Positions 27,579-36,058 of a stretch of 64,000 nt of DNA are shown here, piece by piece. The DNA lies in contig NZ_JBPPLY010000002.1 of NCBI RefSeq assembly GCF_051535215.1, positions 331,414 to 395,413 of the forward strand, written 5' to 3'. Each line of letters starts with the position of its first letter. Position 1 is the first letter of the stretch. The position numbers and the translations under genes were made by a program. Origin of the DNA: Nitrobacter sp051535215 (GTDB lineage Bacteria; Pseudomonadota; Alphaproteobacteria; Rhizobiales; Xanthobacteraceae). The notes under the pieces are model-generated. The model was given only the letters and a program-made list of their open reading frames with translations. It had not been told where the DNA came from and did not search any database.

Positions 27579-28652
27579 TCAAGGCGTGGCGCGCGCGCCA
27601 GTTTCCGCAAGCACTCGTTTCGCGATGGCCAGCACTTCGGCTGCGGAGATATCCTTCATGCAGCGATGATCGTTTTTGGAGCAGACCGGCCGATGGCACG
27701 GCTGGCACGGCAGCGGCGTTTTGGTCTGGATCGTTGCCGCAAGCCCGTTCAAAGGCGCCCAGTGATAGGGACTGGTCGGGCCGAAAATTCCCATTGTGGG
27801 CGTTCCGATCGCGGCCGCGACGTGCAGCAGGCCGGAGTCGTTCGAAATCGCAAGCGTAGCCGCCGCCATTGCCAGAATGCCGTTTCGCAAGTCGTGGCCC
27901 GTGAGATCGCGGACGCGCGAGCCGCCGGTTGCCACGATCTGGGCCGCGATCGCCTTTTCATTCGGGCCGCCGATCACCCAGACGTCGACCCCATGCTCGG
28001 CCAGCAGCCGCGCCAGCTCGGCGTAATAGGTCCAGCGTTTGCTGGAACCGACCGCCCCGGGTGCCAGCGCCACTGCCGGCGCCCCGCCGAGGCCTTGCGC
28101 ATGCCGCCAGCGAACGACGTCCTCGTTAGGTACGCTAAGCTGCGGCGCGGGCCATTCGGGCGGCCGTGCCGCATTGGCCGGAAGCGCCAGCGAGGCCTTG
28201 CGGTCGATCATGCGCGGCAGCGCTCTTTCGCCCCAGCGCCAGCGGTTGAGCAGCCCGAATCGCGCTTCGCCGACAAAGCCGACCCGTTCCGGAATGCCGG
28301 CCAGTGCGGGCGCAATGGCCGATTTCCAGGTCCGCGGCATGATGAGGGCGGTTCCGTATCCCCGCGCCCGCAACTGGCGAGCAAGCCCCCACTGTTGCCT
28401 GAGCGCCAGCCGGCTTCGCGGCAGGTCCCAGACCACACCGGCGCGCACGCCCGGCATGTAATCGACTAGCGGCGCACAGAGCGTCGTCACCAGCATATCC
28501 ACCGGCCGGTTCGGCCAGCGCTGCTTGAGCACACGCACCACGGTGTGACCGCGAACGAAATCGCCGATCCACATATAGGGAACGATCAGAACAGGGCGCG
28601 AGTCGTCCGCGTCGCCCACAATCTCCAGATCTTCTGATGAATCGGTTTTCAT
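27579..28652 (-). CDS. waaF: Lipopolysaccharide heptosyltransferase II
   Basis: GT9-family enzyme that adds the second heptose of the LPS core. The 357-residue protein has LIVPYMWIGDFVRGHT near residue 22, ALAPGAVGSSKRW at the donor site, and NDSGLLHVAAAIGTPTMGIFG. The C-terminal CHRPVCSKNDHRCM cysteine cluster is common in WaaF. The IGDFV segment differs slightly from the usual GDxVMAQ, and a leading 20-residue acidic extension is present. It is convergent with waaC. Confidence 0.92.
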   Translation of the reverse strand: MKTDSSEDLEIVGDADDSRPVLIVPYMWIGDFVRGHTVVRVLKQRWPNRPVDMLVTTLCAPLVDYMPGVRAGVVWDLPRSRLALRQQWGLARQLRARGYGTALIMPRTWKSAIAPALAGIPERVGFVGEARFGLLNRWRWGERALPRMIDRKASLALPANAARPPEWPAPQLSVPNEDVVRWRHAQGLGGAPAVALAPGAVGSSKRWTYYAELARLLAEHGVDVWVIGGPNEKAIAAQIVATGGSRVRDLTGHDLRNGILAMAAATLAISNDSGLLHVAAAIGTPTMGIFGPTSPYHWAPLNGLAATIQTKTPLPCQPCHRPVCSKNDHRCMKDISAAEVLAIAKRVLAETGARATP

Positions 28653-29101
28653 AGCTTAACGAATAAATAACATCGGGACGGATGAAAAATCCTCCCTATC
28701 CGCTCCCATGTCGGAGGTAAAGTTATCTCGCGCGATGCGTTTGGCGAGCGATTTCGCCGCCTCCCGCCATGCAGGTTGCCTCGGAGGCGGGAGTGGGGCA
28801 AACCAGCGGAATGAATTCGATATTAGCACCCGCTTTGCCGCAAACCGGCAGGCTAATGTCAAATTCAAAACTCCACTGGAAAACCTTATGGTTACTGGTG
28901 GTCCTTCGATTCTGACATTTGCAAGAATGCCCGCCGCACCTGATGCAAAATGTCAGAATTGGACCGCTTGGGCCTGTTCGCTTCTGACGGAATCTGAGGC
29001 GGGGACTCCATACTTTTGATTTGACGCGTTTTCTTCATGACAACCGATAGCCACTTCGGCCGAAAACGCTCCAGGAGTCGCACATCCATGACGGGGACAT
29101 C
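28653..29101. repeat. 449-base waaF-hldD gap filled with decayed palindromes
   Basis: No gene is supported. The order is: an imperfect stem CGCCTCC / GGAGGCG near 28760-28797, a decayed copy of array unit D at about 28810-28879, a decayed copy of unit C at about 28895-28969, and repeat R copy 2 at 29003-29070. Units D and C are in inverted orientation relative to the array at 45 kb and keep its order. Confidence 0.75.
29003..29070 (-). repeat. Dispersed repeat R, copy 2 (upstream of hldD)
   Basis: Read on the minus strand it starts AGCGTTTTCGGCCGAAG, continues to ATGAAGAAAACGCGTCAAAT and ends ATGGAGTCC, matching copy 1 after ligA over the whole unit. It ends 32 bases before the hldD start. 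Confidence 0.8.
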
Positions 29102-30082
29102 ATGCTGCTGGTGACAGGGGGCGCCGGTTTTATCGGATCGAATCTCGTGGCCGCGCTGAACGACGCCGGACGCGGCGACGTGGCGGTGTGTGATGCGCTG
29201 GGCCACGACGGCAAATGGCGTAACCTCGTCAAGCGGCAGCTTGCGGATATCGTTCCTCCCGCAGAATTGCCGAGTTGGCTGGGGGGCCGCCGTCTCGACG
29301 CGGTCGTTCATCTCGGCGCGATCTCCGAAACCACCGCGACCGACGGCGATCTCGTCATCGAGACCAACTTTCGCCTGTCGCTGCGATTGCTCGACTGGTG
29401 TACCGCGACCGCGACGCCTTTCATCTATGCCTCGTCGGCATCGACCTATGGCGATGGCCGGCAGGGCTTTCGCGACGATCAGTCGTTGGCCGCGCTGCGG
29501 GCGCTTCGGCCGATGAATCTCTACGGCTGGAGCAAGCACCTGTTCGACATGGCGGTCGCCGGCCGCATCGCGAACGGTGAGGCGCTGCCTCCGCAATGTG
29601 CCGGTCTGAAGTTCTTCAATGTGTTCGGCCCCAACGAATATCACAAGGGCGCCATGATGAGCGTGCTGGCGCGCCGGTTCGACGACGTCAAGGCTGGCCG
29701 GCCGGTGCAGTTGTTCAAATCGCACCGTGAGGGCATCGCCGATGGCGACCAGCGCCGCGACTTCATCTATGTCGATGACGTGGTCCGCGTGATGATGTGG
29801 CTGCTGGCAACGCCTTCGGTCAGCGGTCTCTTCAATGTCGGAACGGGGAAGGCGCGCAGCTTTCGTGATTTGATGACGGCGGCTTATGTCTCGCTTGGCG
29901 CGAAGCCGAACATCGAATACGTCGATATGCCTGAGCAGATTCGCGGAGCCTACCAGTATTTTACGCAAGGTGAGGTCGAGCGCCTGCAACGCGCAGGTTA
30001 CAACGGGGGCTTCACGCCGCTCGAGGAAGCGGTCGATGCCTATGTCAAAGGTTATCTCGACCGCGACGATCGCTTTCGTTGA
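29102..30082 (+). CDS. hldD: ADP-L-glycero-D-manno-heptose 6-epimerase
   Basis: NADP-dependent epimerase that makes the final ADP-heptose donor for WaaC and WaaF. The 326-residue protein has the Rossmann motif TGGAGFIGSN at residue 5, HLGAISETTATDGD, the active-site NLYGWSKHLFD (Tyr and Lys), FFNVFGPNEYHKG, and RDFIYVDDVV, all typical of HldD. The start codon has no strong ribosome-binding site, and dispersed repeats fill the upstream region. Confidence 0.96.
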   Translation: MLLVTGGAGFIGSNLVAALNDAGRGDVAVCDALGHDGKWRNLVKRQLADIVPPAELPSWLGGRRLDAVVHLGAISETTATDGDLVIETNFRLSLRLLDWCTATATPFIYASSASTYGDGRQGFRDDQSLAALRALRPMNLYGWSKHLFDMAVAGRIANGEALPPQCAGLKFFNVFGPNEYHKGAMMSVLARRFDDVKAGRPVQLFKSHREGIADGDQRRDFIYVDDVVRVMMWLLATPSVSGLFNVGTGKARSFRDLMTAAYVSLGAKPNIEYVDMPEQIRGAYQYFTQGEVERLQRAGYNGGFTPLEEAVDAYVKGYLDRDDRFR

Positions 30083-30182
30083 AGGTGTTGGGGCGTGAGA
30101 TCCCGAAGAACTGCGCCAGCGCAAGGTGGAAAGCGGTTTTCGGATGGGATTCTGCTCGATTAAAAGGAGAAGGCCGTAGCCT

Positions 30183-30201
30183 GATTCAACGCGGTTGAAT
30201 C
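30183..30201 (+). promoter_or_regulatory. Perfect small palindrome upstream of hldE
   Basis: Arms GATTCAAC / GTTGAATC with a GCG centre lie 27 bases before the preferred hldE start. It could be an operator or an RNA hairpin near the ribosome-binding site; the sequence gives no further clue. Confidence 0.3.
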
Positions 30202-30228
30202 CGACTCTGGCAGTGGGTGAAGTGCTTG

Positions 30229-31698
30229 ATGATCGATTTTGACGGCTTGTCGAATGCGTTTTCCCGCCAGACGGTGCTCTGCGTCGGCGATCTGATGCTC
30301 GACGAGTTCGTGTACGGCGAGATTTCGCGGATTTCGCCGGAGGCCCCGGCGCCGGTCATCGCGGTCCAGCGGAGCGAAATCAATGTCGGCGGCGCGGGTA
30401 ATGTAGCGCGCAACATCGCCGCGCTGGGCGCGCGTTGCGTCTTTGTCGGATTGGCCGGCGAGGATGAGGCGGGCGGCAGGCTCCGCGCCGCACTCTCGCG
30501 CGAACCCCTGATCGAGCCGTCATTGATTTCGGATCCGGCGCGGCCGACGACGCGCAAAGTGAGATTCGTTTCTGAGCATTTTTCGACCCACATGCTGCGC
30601 GCCGATTGGGAAACGCCTGCTCCGGCGTCCGGGGCGGTGGAGCAGGCCCTGGTCGACGCCATTCAGTCGCAACTGCCGCGCGCCGACATCGTGCTGTTGT
30701 CGGACTATGCGAAGGGAGTGTTGACGGCGCGGGTGATCCGTACCGTCATCGATGCCGCCCGCGGGCTCGGCAAGCGCGTGATCGTCGATCCGAAGAGCGC
30801 CAATTTCGGCATCTATCGCGGCGCGACCCTGCTGACGCCGAACCGGAAGGAATTTGCGGACGCGACCCGCAGCCGCGCCGACGATCAGGCCAGCATTGCG
30901 GCGGCGGCACGCGAGGTGATGCAGATCGCGGATTGCGAAGCCGTGCTGGTGACGCAAAGCGAGCACGGGATGACGCTCGTGCCGGGCGAGGGTCAGGTCA
31001 TTCACGTTCCCGCGCACACCGTCAAGGTTCGCGACGTGACCGGCGCCGGCGACACTGTCGTCGCCACGCTGGCGGTTTCGCTCGCCGCCGGGGCCGATTG
31101 GGAGACAGCGTTGCGGGCGGCAAGCGCCGCCGCCGCGGTGGCGGTAGGCAAAAGCGGCACGGCGATCGTCACGCTCGCCGAACTCCGCAGAAATATTCTG
31201 GCGCCGGCGTCTCTGGCGGCCGAAGAGAAAATTGTGCGATCGGCGGCCGACCTTGACGCGCGGTTGTCGGCGTGGCGTGACCAGGGCCTGCGGATCGGCT
31301 TCACCAACGGTTGTTTCGACATCCTGCATCCGGGTCACGTCAAGGTGCTGACCGCAGCACGCGCGATCTGCGACCGGCTGATCGTCGGATTGAACAGCGA
31401 CGCATCCGTGGCACGGCTCAAGGGAGAGGGCCGGCCTATTCAGGACGAGGAGGCGCGGGCGGAGGTGCTGGCTGCGCTCGAGGCCGTCGACCTCGTGGTG
31501 ATTTTCGAAGAGGACACGCCGTTGAAGCTGATCGAGCGGACCGAGCCGAACGTGCTCGTCAAAGGCGGGGATTACTCGCTCGAACAGGTCGTCGGTCATG
31601 AATTCGTCACCGCGCATGGTGGCGAGGTCGTGCTGATCGATATTCTGCAGGGCTTCAGCACCACGTCTTTGGTAAAACGCGCGGGAGGCAGGGTATGA
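30229..31698 (+). CDS. hldE: Bifunctional heptose 7-phosphate kinase / heptose 1-phosphate adenylyltransferase
   Basis: Makes ADP-D-glycero-D-manno-heptose in two steps. The N-terminal PfkB-type kinase domain (about residues 1-320) has CVGDLMLDEFVYG, NVGGAGNVARNIAALGA and DVTGAGDTVVATLA. The C-terminal nucleotidyltransferase domain (about 345-489) has TNGCFDILHPGHVKVL and VKGGDY. The ATG at 30229 is preferred (489 residues); an in-frame GTG lies at 30217. Together with hldD, waaC and waaF it covers the late part of the heptose pathway; the isomerase and phosphatase (gmhA, gmhB) are not in this window. Confidence 0.96.
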   Translation: MIDFDGLSNAFSRQTVLCVGDLMLDEFVYGEISRISPEAPAPVIAVQRSEINVGGAGNVARNIAALGARCVFVGLAGEDEAGGRLRAALSREPLIEPSLISDPARPTTRKVRFVSEHFSTHMLRADWETPAPASGAVEQALVDAIQSQLPRADIVLLSDYAKGVLTARVIRTVIDAARGLGKRVIVDPKSANFGIYRGATLLTPNRKEFADATRSRADDQASIAAAAREVMQIADCEAVLVTQSEHGMTLVPGEGQVIHVPAHTVKVRDVTGAGDTVVATLAVSLAAGADWETALRAASAAAAVAVGKSGTAIVTLAELRRNILAPASLAAEEKIVRSAADLDARLSAWRDQGLRIGFTNGCFDILHPGHVKVLTAARAICDRLIVGLNSDASVARLKGEGRPIQDEEARAEVLAALEAVDLVVIFEEDTPLKLIERTEPNVLVKGGDYSLEQVVGHEFVTAHGGEVVLIDILQGFSTTSLVKRAGGRV

Positions 31699-31759
31699 GA
31701 ACCCTGTTCGCCCGCGGCCGGCGCTTTTCCGCTCCGTGTATGGTCCGGGCTATCGCCTC

Positions 31760-33667
31760 ATGACTCGGCATCCGAAGTTGACCTCGCGCAACGTCCTGAT
31801 TGCGCTGCATGACCTCGTGATGGTCGTGGCGGCGCTGCTCGTGAGCTGTTACTTCCGTTTTGACGATCGTGAATTTGCCCTGCGCCTGCCGTTGCTCCTG
31901 AAGGCGCTGCCCTATTTCCTCGTCATCAGTCTCGTTGTCTTTTATGTCTTCAACCTGACGACGACGAAATGGCGGTTCATTTCTCTCGTGGACGCCCTCA
32001 ATATCGTCAAGGCGTCATCGGTTCTGGGGTTCGTCGTTCTTGTCTTCGACTATGTCGTCGTCGCGCCCAATCTCTATGGCACGTTCTTTCTCGGAAAGAA
32101 GACGATCATACTGTACTGGCTGTTGCAGATATTCCTGCTCGCAGCGACGCGCTTTACCTATCGGTATTTCCGCTACAGGCGCACCCTTTTTCACGTCAAG
32201 GCCGACGACGCGACGCCGGCCATCGTGATCGGCCGTGCCGCGGATGCCGAAATTCTCTTGCGCTCGGTCGAGAGCGGCGCGGTCAAGCACTTGCGGCCGG
32301 TCGGCCTGTTGTCGCCGTCGGCGGCCGACATCGGTCAGACGATACGTGGGGTGCCGGTCCTTGGCGCAGTAGACAGGCTCGAAGACGTGATCACGGACTT
32401 TGCCGAGCGGCGCAGCGTGATCAAGCGCATTATCATGACGCCCTCGGCATTCGAACCCGAAGCTCAGCCCGAGGCCGTTCTCGCGCGGGGCCGCAAGCTG
32501 GGATTGAAGGTCAGCCGGTTGCCGTCGCTCGGCGAGGAGGGCGATATTCCGCGCCTGACGCCGGTTGCCGTCGAGGATCTCCTGCTTCGCCCGAGCCGGT
32601 CCATCGACTATGAGCGGCTCGGCGGGCTGATCAAGGACAAGTCGATCGTCGTGACCGGCGGCGGCGGATCGATCGGATCCGAAATCTGCAAACGCGTCGT
32701 GACGTTCGGCGCGAGCCGGCTGCTGATCATCGAGAATTCCGAACCTGCGCTCTACGCGATCATGGAGGAACTGGGGACGAGAACCCGGGCCGCTGTGGTG
32801 GAGGGCCGCATCGCTGATATTCGGGACCGCGAGCGGCTGATGCGCCTGATGAACGAATTCAGGCCCGATATCGTGTTCCATGCGGCGGCGCTCAAACACG
32901 TGCCTATTCTCGAGCGCGACTGGAGCGAGGGCGTCAAGACCAACATCTTCGGTTCGGTCAATGTCGCCGATGCGGCGCTGGCGGCGGGCGCCGAAGCCAT
33001 GGTGATGATCTCGACCGACAAGGCGATCGAGCCGGTCTCGATGCTCGGACTGACCAAGCGTTTTGCCGAGATGTACTGTCAGGCCCTCGACCGCGAGTTG
33101 GCGCAGCGCACCGACGACAAGATTCCGATGCGGCTGATTTCGGTCCGCTTCGGCAACGTGCTGGCGTCGAACGGATCGGTGGTGCCGAAATTCAAGGCGC
33201 AGATCGAAGCGGGCGGTCCCGTGACCGTCACGCATCCGGACATGGTTCGCTATTTCATGACGATCCGCGAAGCCTGCGATCTCGTCATCACCGCGGCGAG
33301 CCATGCGGCGATGCCGGAACGGCATGACGTATCGGTATATGTGCTGAATATGGGCCAGCCGGTGAAGATCGTCGATCTCGCCGAACGCATGATCAGCCTG
33401 TCCGGCCTGCAACCCCACCACGACATCGAAATCGTCTTTACCGGCGTGCGGCCGGGCGAGCGGTTGAATGAAATCCTGTTTGCGAGCGAGGAGCCGACGA
33501 TCGAGATCGGCTTGCCGGGCATCTTGGCGGCGAAGCCGAACGAGCCGCCGATGGACATGCTGCACAAGTGGATCGCGGTTCTTGCGGAAGCCGTCGCCAA
33601 TGAGGACAAGTCGAAGATCCGCTCGGTCTTGAAGGACGCGGTGCCGGAATTCGGGACCCATCCCTGA
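31760..33667 (+). CDS. Membrane-bound nucleotide-sugar 4,6-dehydratase (WbpM/CapD family)
   Basis: A 635-residue protein with four or five N-terminal transmembrane segments (residues about 10-125), a linker Rossmann-like domain, and a C-terminal dehydratase domain. The latter has TGGGGSIGSEIC, VFHAAALKHVPI, the SMxxxK-type catalytic segment STDKAIEPVSMLGLTKR and RFGNVLASNGSVVPKF. Family members convert UDP-GlcNAc to 4-keto-6-deoxy sugars for O-antigen or capsule. The ATG at 31760 is preferred; an in-frame GTG is at 31736. It follows hldE by 61 bases. Confidence 0.92.
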   Translation: MTRHPKLTSRNVLIALHDLVMVVAALLVSCYFRFDDREFALRLPLLLKALPYFLVISLVVFYVFNLTTTKWRFISLVDALNIVKASSVLGFVVLVFDYVVVAPNLYGTFFLGKKTIILYWLLQIFLLAATRFTYRYFRYRRTLFHVKADDATPAIVIGRAADAEILLRSVESGAVKHLRPVGLLSPSAADIGQTIRGVPVLGAVDRLEDVITDFAERRSVIKRIIMTPSAFEPEAQPEAVLARGRKLGLKVSRLPSLGEEGDIPRLTPVAVEDLLLRPSRSIDYERLGGLIKDKSIVVTGGGGSIGSEICKRVVTFGASRLLIIENSEPALYAIMEELGTRTRAAVVEGRIADIRDRERLMRLMNEFRPDIVFHAAALKHVPILERDWSEGVKTNIFGSVNVADAALAAGAEAMVMISTDKAIEPVSMLGLTKRFAEMYCQALDRELAQRTDDKIPMRLISVRFGNVLASNGSVVPKFKAQIEAGGPVTVTHPDMVRYFMTIREACDLVITAASHAAMPERHDVSVYVLNMGQPVKIVDLAERMISLSGLQPHHDIEIVFTGVRPGERLNEILFASEEPTIEIGLPGILAAKPNEPPMDMLHKWIAVLAEAVANEDKSKIRSVLKDAVPEFGTHP

Positions 33668-33694
33668 CGGACCTCGCCCCGGCTGTCGGCGCGG

Positions 33695-34654
33695 TTATTC
33701 CGTAAGTTCGATTGAGGCCGGTTTTTTTTCGGCGCGCTCGACGCTGAAGATCCAGACGAGGCCCCCGAGCGCGCCGACGACAAAAAACACCGCGCCGTAC
33801 AGGAGCGAGACGTTGACGCCTTCGCTCGTGGCCAGTCCGGCGTAGCCGAAAATCAGCGCCATGGAAGCCTCGCGCACGCCCCAACCGGCGATCGAGATCG
33901 GCAGCATCGTAATCAGCATGACCGGAGGAATGAGCAGGAAGATCTCGCTGAAATGGATCGGCGCGGCGATCGCGCGCACGACACACCATGCGATCACGAT
34001 GGCCTGGACATGGATGAATAGCGACAGAAACGCGATCTTCAGCCCGCGCCCGCGACCGAAAATGGCATGGCCGGTGATGATCGAACAGGCGCGAAGATGG
34101 TTTATCGCCCTGATATTCCGGAGCCATGGCCAATGCAGTCTGCCGAGAAGCAGGAAGCTGCCGGCTGCGGCCAGCGCGGCGAAATCGACCAATAGCAGCG
34201 CAAGCCGCCCCTGGGGATCGCCGATCAGCCGGTAACTCCATGGCAGACTGGCGACGATCAGCACGGCGAGCGCGATCAGGCCGATCGCGCGGTCGACGAA
34301 GATCGAATAGGCCGCTGCGCGCCAGCCCGCCGGGCCCTGTCCGACCAGCCAGAGCCGCATGGCGTCGCCGCCGATCGATGAAGGCAGCGTCTGGTTGAAG
34401 AACGAGCCGATCATGCAGTAGCGCACCGCCCGCGCGATCGTGAGCGGCGCGCCGCAGTCGGCGCTGATTTCCCGCCAGCGTAGCGCGCTGGTAATAACCT
34501 GCAGCAAGGTCACGGCGACGGCGAACGCGATCCATCCCGCGCCGGCAAAACCGAGACGCGAGACGAGGTCGGAGAAATCGACCTTGCGGAGAGCAAGGTA
34601 GAGCAGGGCAGCCGAGACCAGTATTTTTGCCGTTGAAAGCAGGATCTGGCGCAT
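33695..34654 (-). CDS. Flippase-like membrane protein (LPG synthase TM region / UPF0104 family)
   Basis: A 319-residue integral membrane protein with about eight hydrophobic segments. Motifs FNQTLPSSIGGDAMRLWL and ISIAGWGVREASMALIF are characteristic of the family that includes the membrane half of MprF and YbhN. Members without the synthase domain are thought to move lipids or lipid-linked sugars, but substrates are mostly unknown. Its location between a WbpM-like dehydratase and a UDP-glucuronate epimerase fits a glycolipid role. It converges with the upstream dehydratase, 27 bases apart. Confidence 0.85.
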   Translation of the reverse strand: MRQILLSTAKILVSAALLYLALRKVDFSDLVSRLGFAGAGWIAFAVAVTLLQVITSALRWREISADCGAPLTIARAVRYCMIGSFFNQTLPSSIGGDAMRLWLVGQGPAGWRAAAYSIFVDRAIGLIALAVLIVASLPWSYRLIGDPQGRLALLLVDFAALAAAGSFLLLGRLHWPWLRNIRAINHLRACSIITGHAIFGRGRGLKIAFLSLFIHVQAIVIAWCVVRAIAAPIHFSEIFLLIPPVMLITMLPISIAGWGVREASMALIFGYAGLATSEGVNVSLLYGAVFFVVGALGGLVWIFSVERAEKKPASIELTE

Positions 34655-34871
34655 TGCGCTTGTATGTGCCGGGATTAAGCTGGCTGCCGGTGACCTTCCG
34701 GACGATAGTCGATGGCCCTGTTGCCTTGGTATGGTTTTGGGGAGCGTCTGGCAATAGTCGCGCGATGGGCGTTTGCGATCCGCTTCGACCCTCTGATCGC
34801 CGTTGGTAAAAAGACCGGCTACCCCATGTCGGGGCTGCGCACCGGCCCGGATACCCTGAGGAGGGAATGCT

Positions 34872-35894
34872 CTGAGGAGAGAAATATCGGATCACCCGAT
34901 ACTGGTCACCGGCGCGGCGGGGTTCATCGGATTTCATGTCGTTGCCCGGCTCCTGGAGCAGGGGCACCGGGTTGTCGGAATCGACAATCTCAACAGCTAC
35001 TACGATCCCGCGCTCAAGGCGGCTCGGCTGGACATGCTGCGCAAGGATCCGCGGTTCCACTTCGTCAAGGCCGATCTAGCCGATCGCGCGATGACGGCCT
35101 CGCTGTTCGCCGAACATCGCCTTTCGGTCGTGCTCCATCTCGCGGCCCAGGCGGGCGTACGCTATTCGTTGCAAAATCCGGACGCCTATGTCGATTCCAA
35201 TCTCACGGCGTTCGCCAATGTCCTTGAAGGATGCCGGCACGGCGATTGCCCTCACTTGCTGTTTGCTTCGTCGTCCTCCGTTTACGGCGCGAACACGAAA
35301 CTTCCGTTTTCCGTCCACGATAACGTCGACCACCCGGTCAGCCTGTACGCGGCGACGAAGAAATCCAACGAACTGATGGCGCATGCCTACAGCCATCTTT
35401 ATCGCACGCCGATGACGGGACTGCGTTTCTTCACGGTGTATGGCCCGTGGTATCGGCCTGACATGGCGCTCTACAGGTTCGCTGACGCGATCGTCGGCGG
35501 ACAGCCGATCAGGCTGTTCAATCACGGCAACATGCGGCGCGATTTCACCTATATCGACGACGTTGTTGAGGCCGTTATCCGCCTGATCGATCATATTCCG
35601 AGTGGCGAAGCGAACGGCGCTCAGGATCCCGGGACGAGTTCAGCCCCCTGGCGAATCTACAACATCGGCAACAACAAGCCCGCGGAATTGATGAACGTCG
35701 TCGCGCTCCTGGAGAAGGAATTCGGACGGACGGCACGAAAGGAGATGCTCCCGATGCAGCCCGGCGACGTGCAGGCGACATTCGCCGATATCGACGATCT
35801 CGCGCGCGATATCGGTTTCCGTCCCTCGACCTCGCTTGAAGATGGCATCCATCGTTTTGCAACCTGGTATTCTCGCTATCATCGGGTCGGCTAA
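34872..35894 (+). CDS. UDP-glucuronate 4-epimerase family protein, start codon unusual
   Basis: NAD-dependent epimerase of the type that makes UDP-galacturonate from UDP-glucuronate. The conserved N terminus HPILVTGAAGFIGFH is in frame from about 34893, yet the frame has no ATG, GTG or TTG between the stop at 34857 and that point. The best candidate is CTG at 34872, seven bases after the strong ribosome-binding site GGAGGG (about 340 residues); an ATG at 34867 is in another frame and hits a stop two codons later. Further motifs: LAAQAGVRYSLQNP, YAATKKSNE (catalytic Tyr and Lys), FFTVYGPWYRPDMAL and RDFTYIDDVVEA. A small frameshift or sequencing error at the start is the main alternative. Confidence 0.85.
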   Translation: MRREISDHPILVTGAAGFIGFHVVARLLEQGHRVVGIDNLNSYYDPALKAARLDMLRKDPRFHFVKADLADRAMTASLFAEHRLSVVLHLAAQAGVRYSLQNPDAYVDSNLTAFANVLEGCRHGDCPHLLFASSSSVYGANTKLPFSVHDNVDHPVSLYAATKKSNELMAHAYSHLYRTPMTGLRFFTVYGPWYRPDMALYRFADAIVGGQPIRLFNHGNMRRDFTYIDDVVEAVIRLIDHIPSGEANGAQDPGTSSAPWRIYNIGNNKPAELMNVVALLEKEFGRTARKEMLPMQPGDVQATFADIDDLARDIGFRPSTSLEDGIHRFATWYSRYHRVG

Positions 35895-36058
35895 CGGTTC
35901 GGTTCTGACATTTGCATCTCGGCGCGCCGTGATCGGTTTCCGGTCGGGTCGGATCATGCTCCGGAAATCATGGCCTGGCCGCATTTTCTTGCGGCGAACC
36001 GGTATCCACGTCACCGGAAAATGCTCTAATGGACACATCAGAATGTGGAGATGGTTTT
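35895..36058. repeat. Dispersed repeat fragments before manC
   Basis: GTTCTGACATTTGCATC at about 35900 is a fragment of array unit C. From about 35950 to 36027 runs another repeat-like stretch, GATCATGCTCCGGAAA to CACCGGAAAATGCTC, partly self-complementary. A GGAG ribosome-binding site lies at 36046-36049. Confidence 0.5.

Noticed and set aside
28656..28868. 70-codon open frame on the minus strand in the waaF-hldD gap
   Set aside because: It overlaps decayed palindromes and has no ribosome-binding site or similarity to known proteins.
30217..30228. GTG start giving four more residues to HldE
   Set aside because: Weak ribosome-binding site; the kinase domain begins after the ATG at 30229. 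Kept as an alternative only.
34712..35227. 171-codon plus-strand frame over the epimerase start
   Set aside because: Wrong frame for the conserved Rossmann motif; considered as a source of a frameshifted start but it has no family similarity itself.
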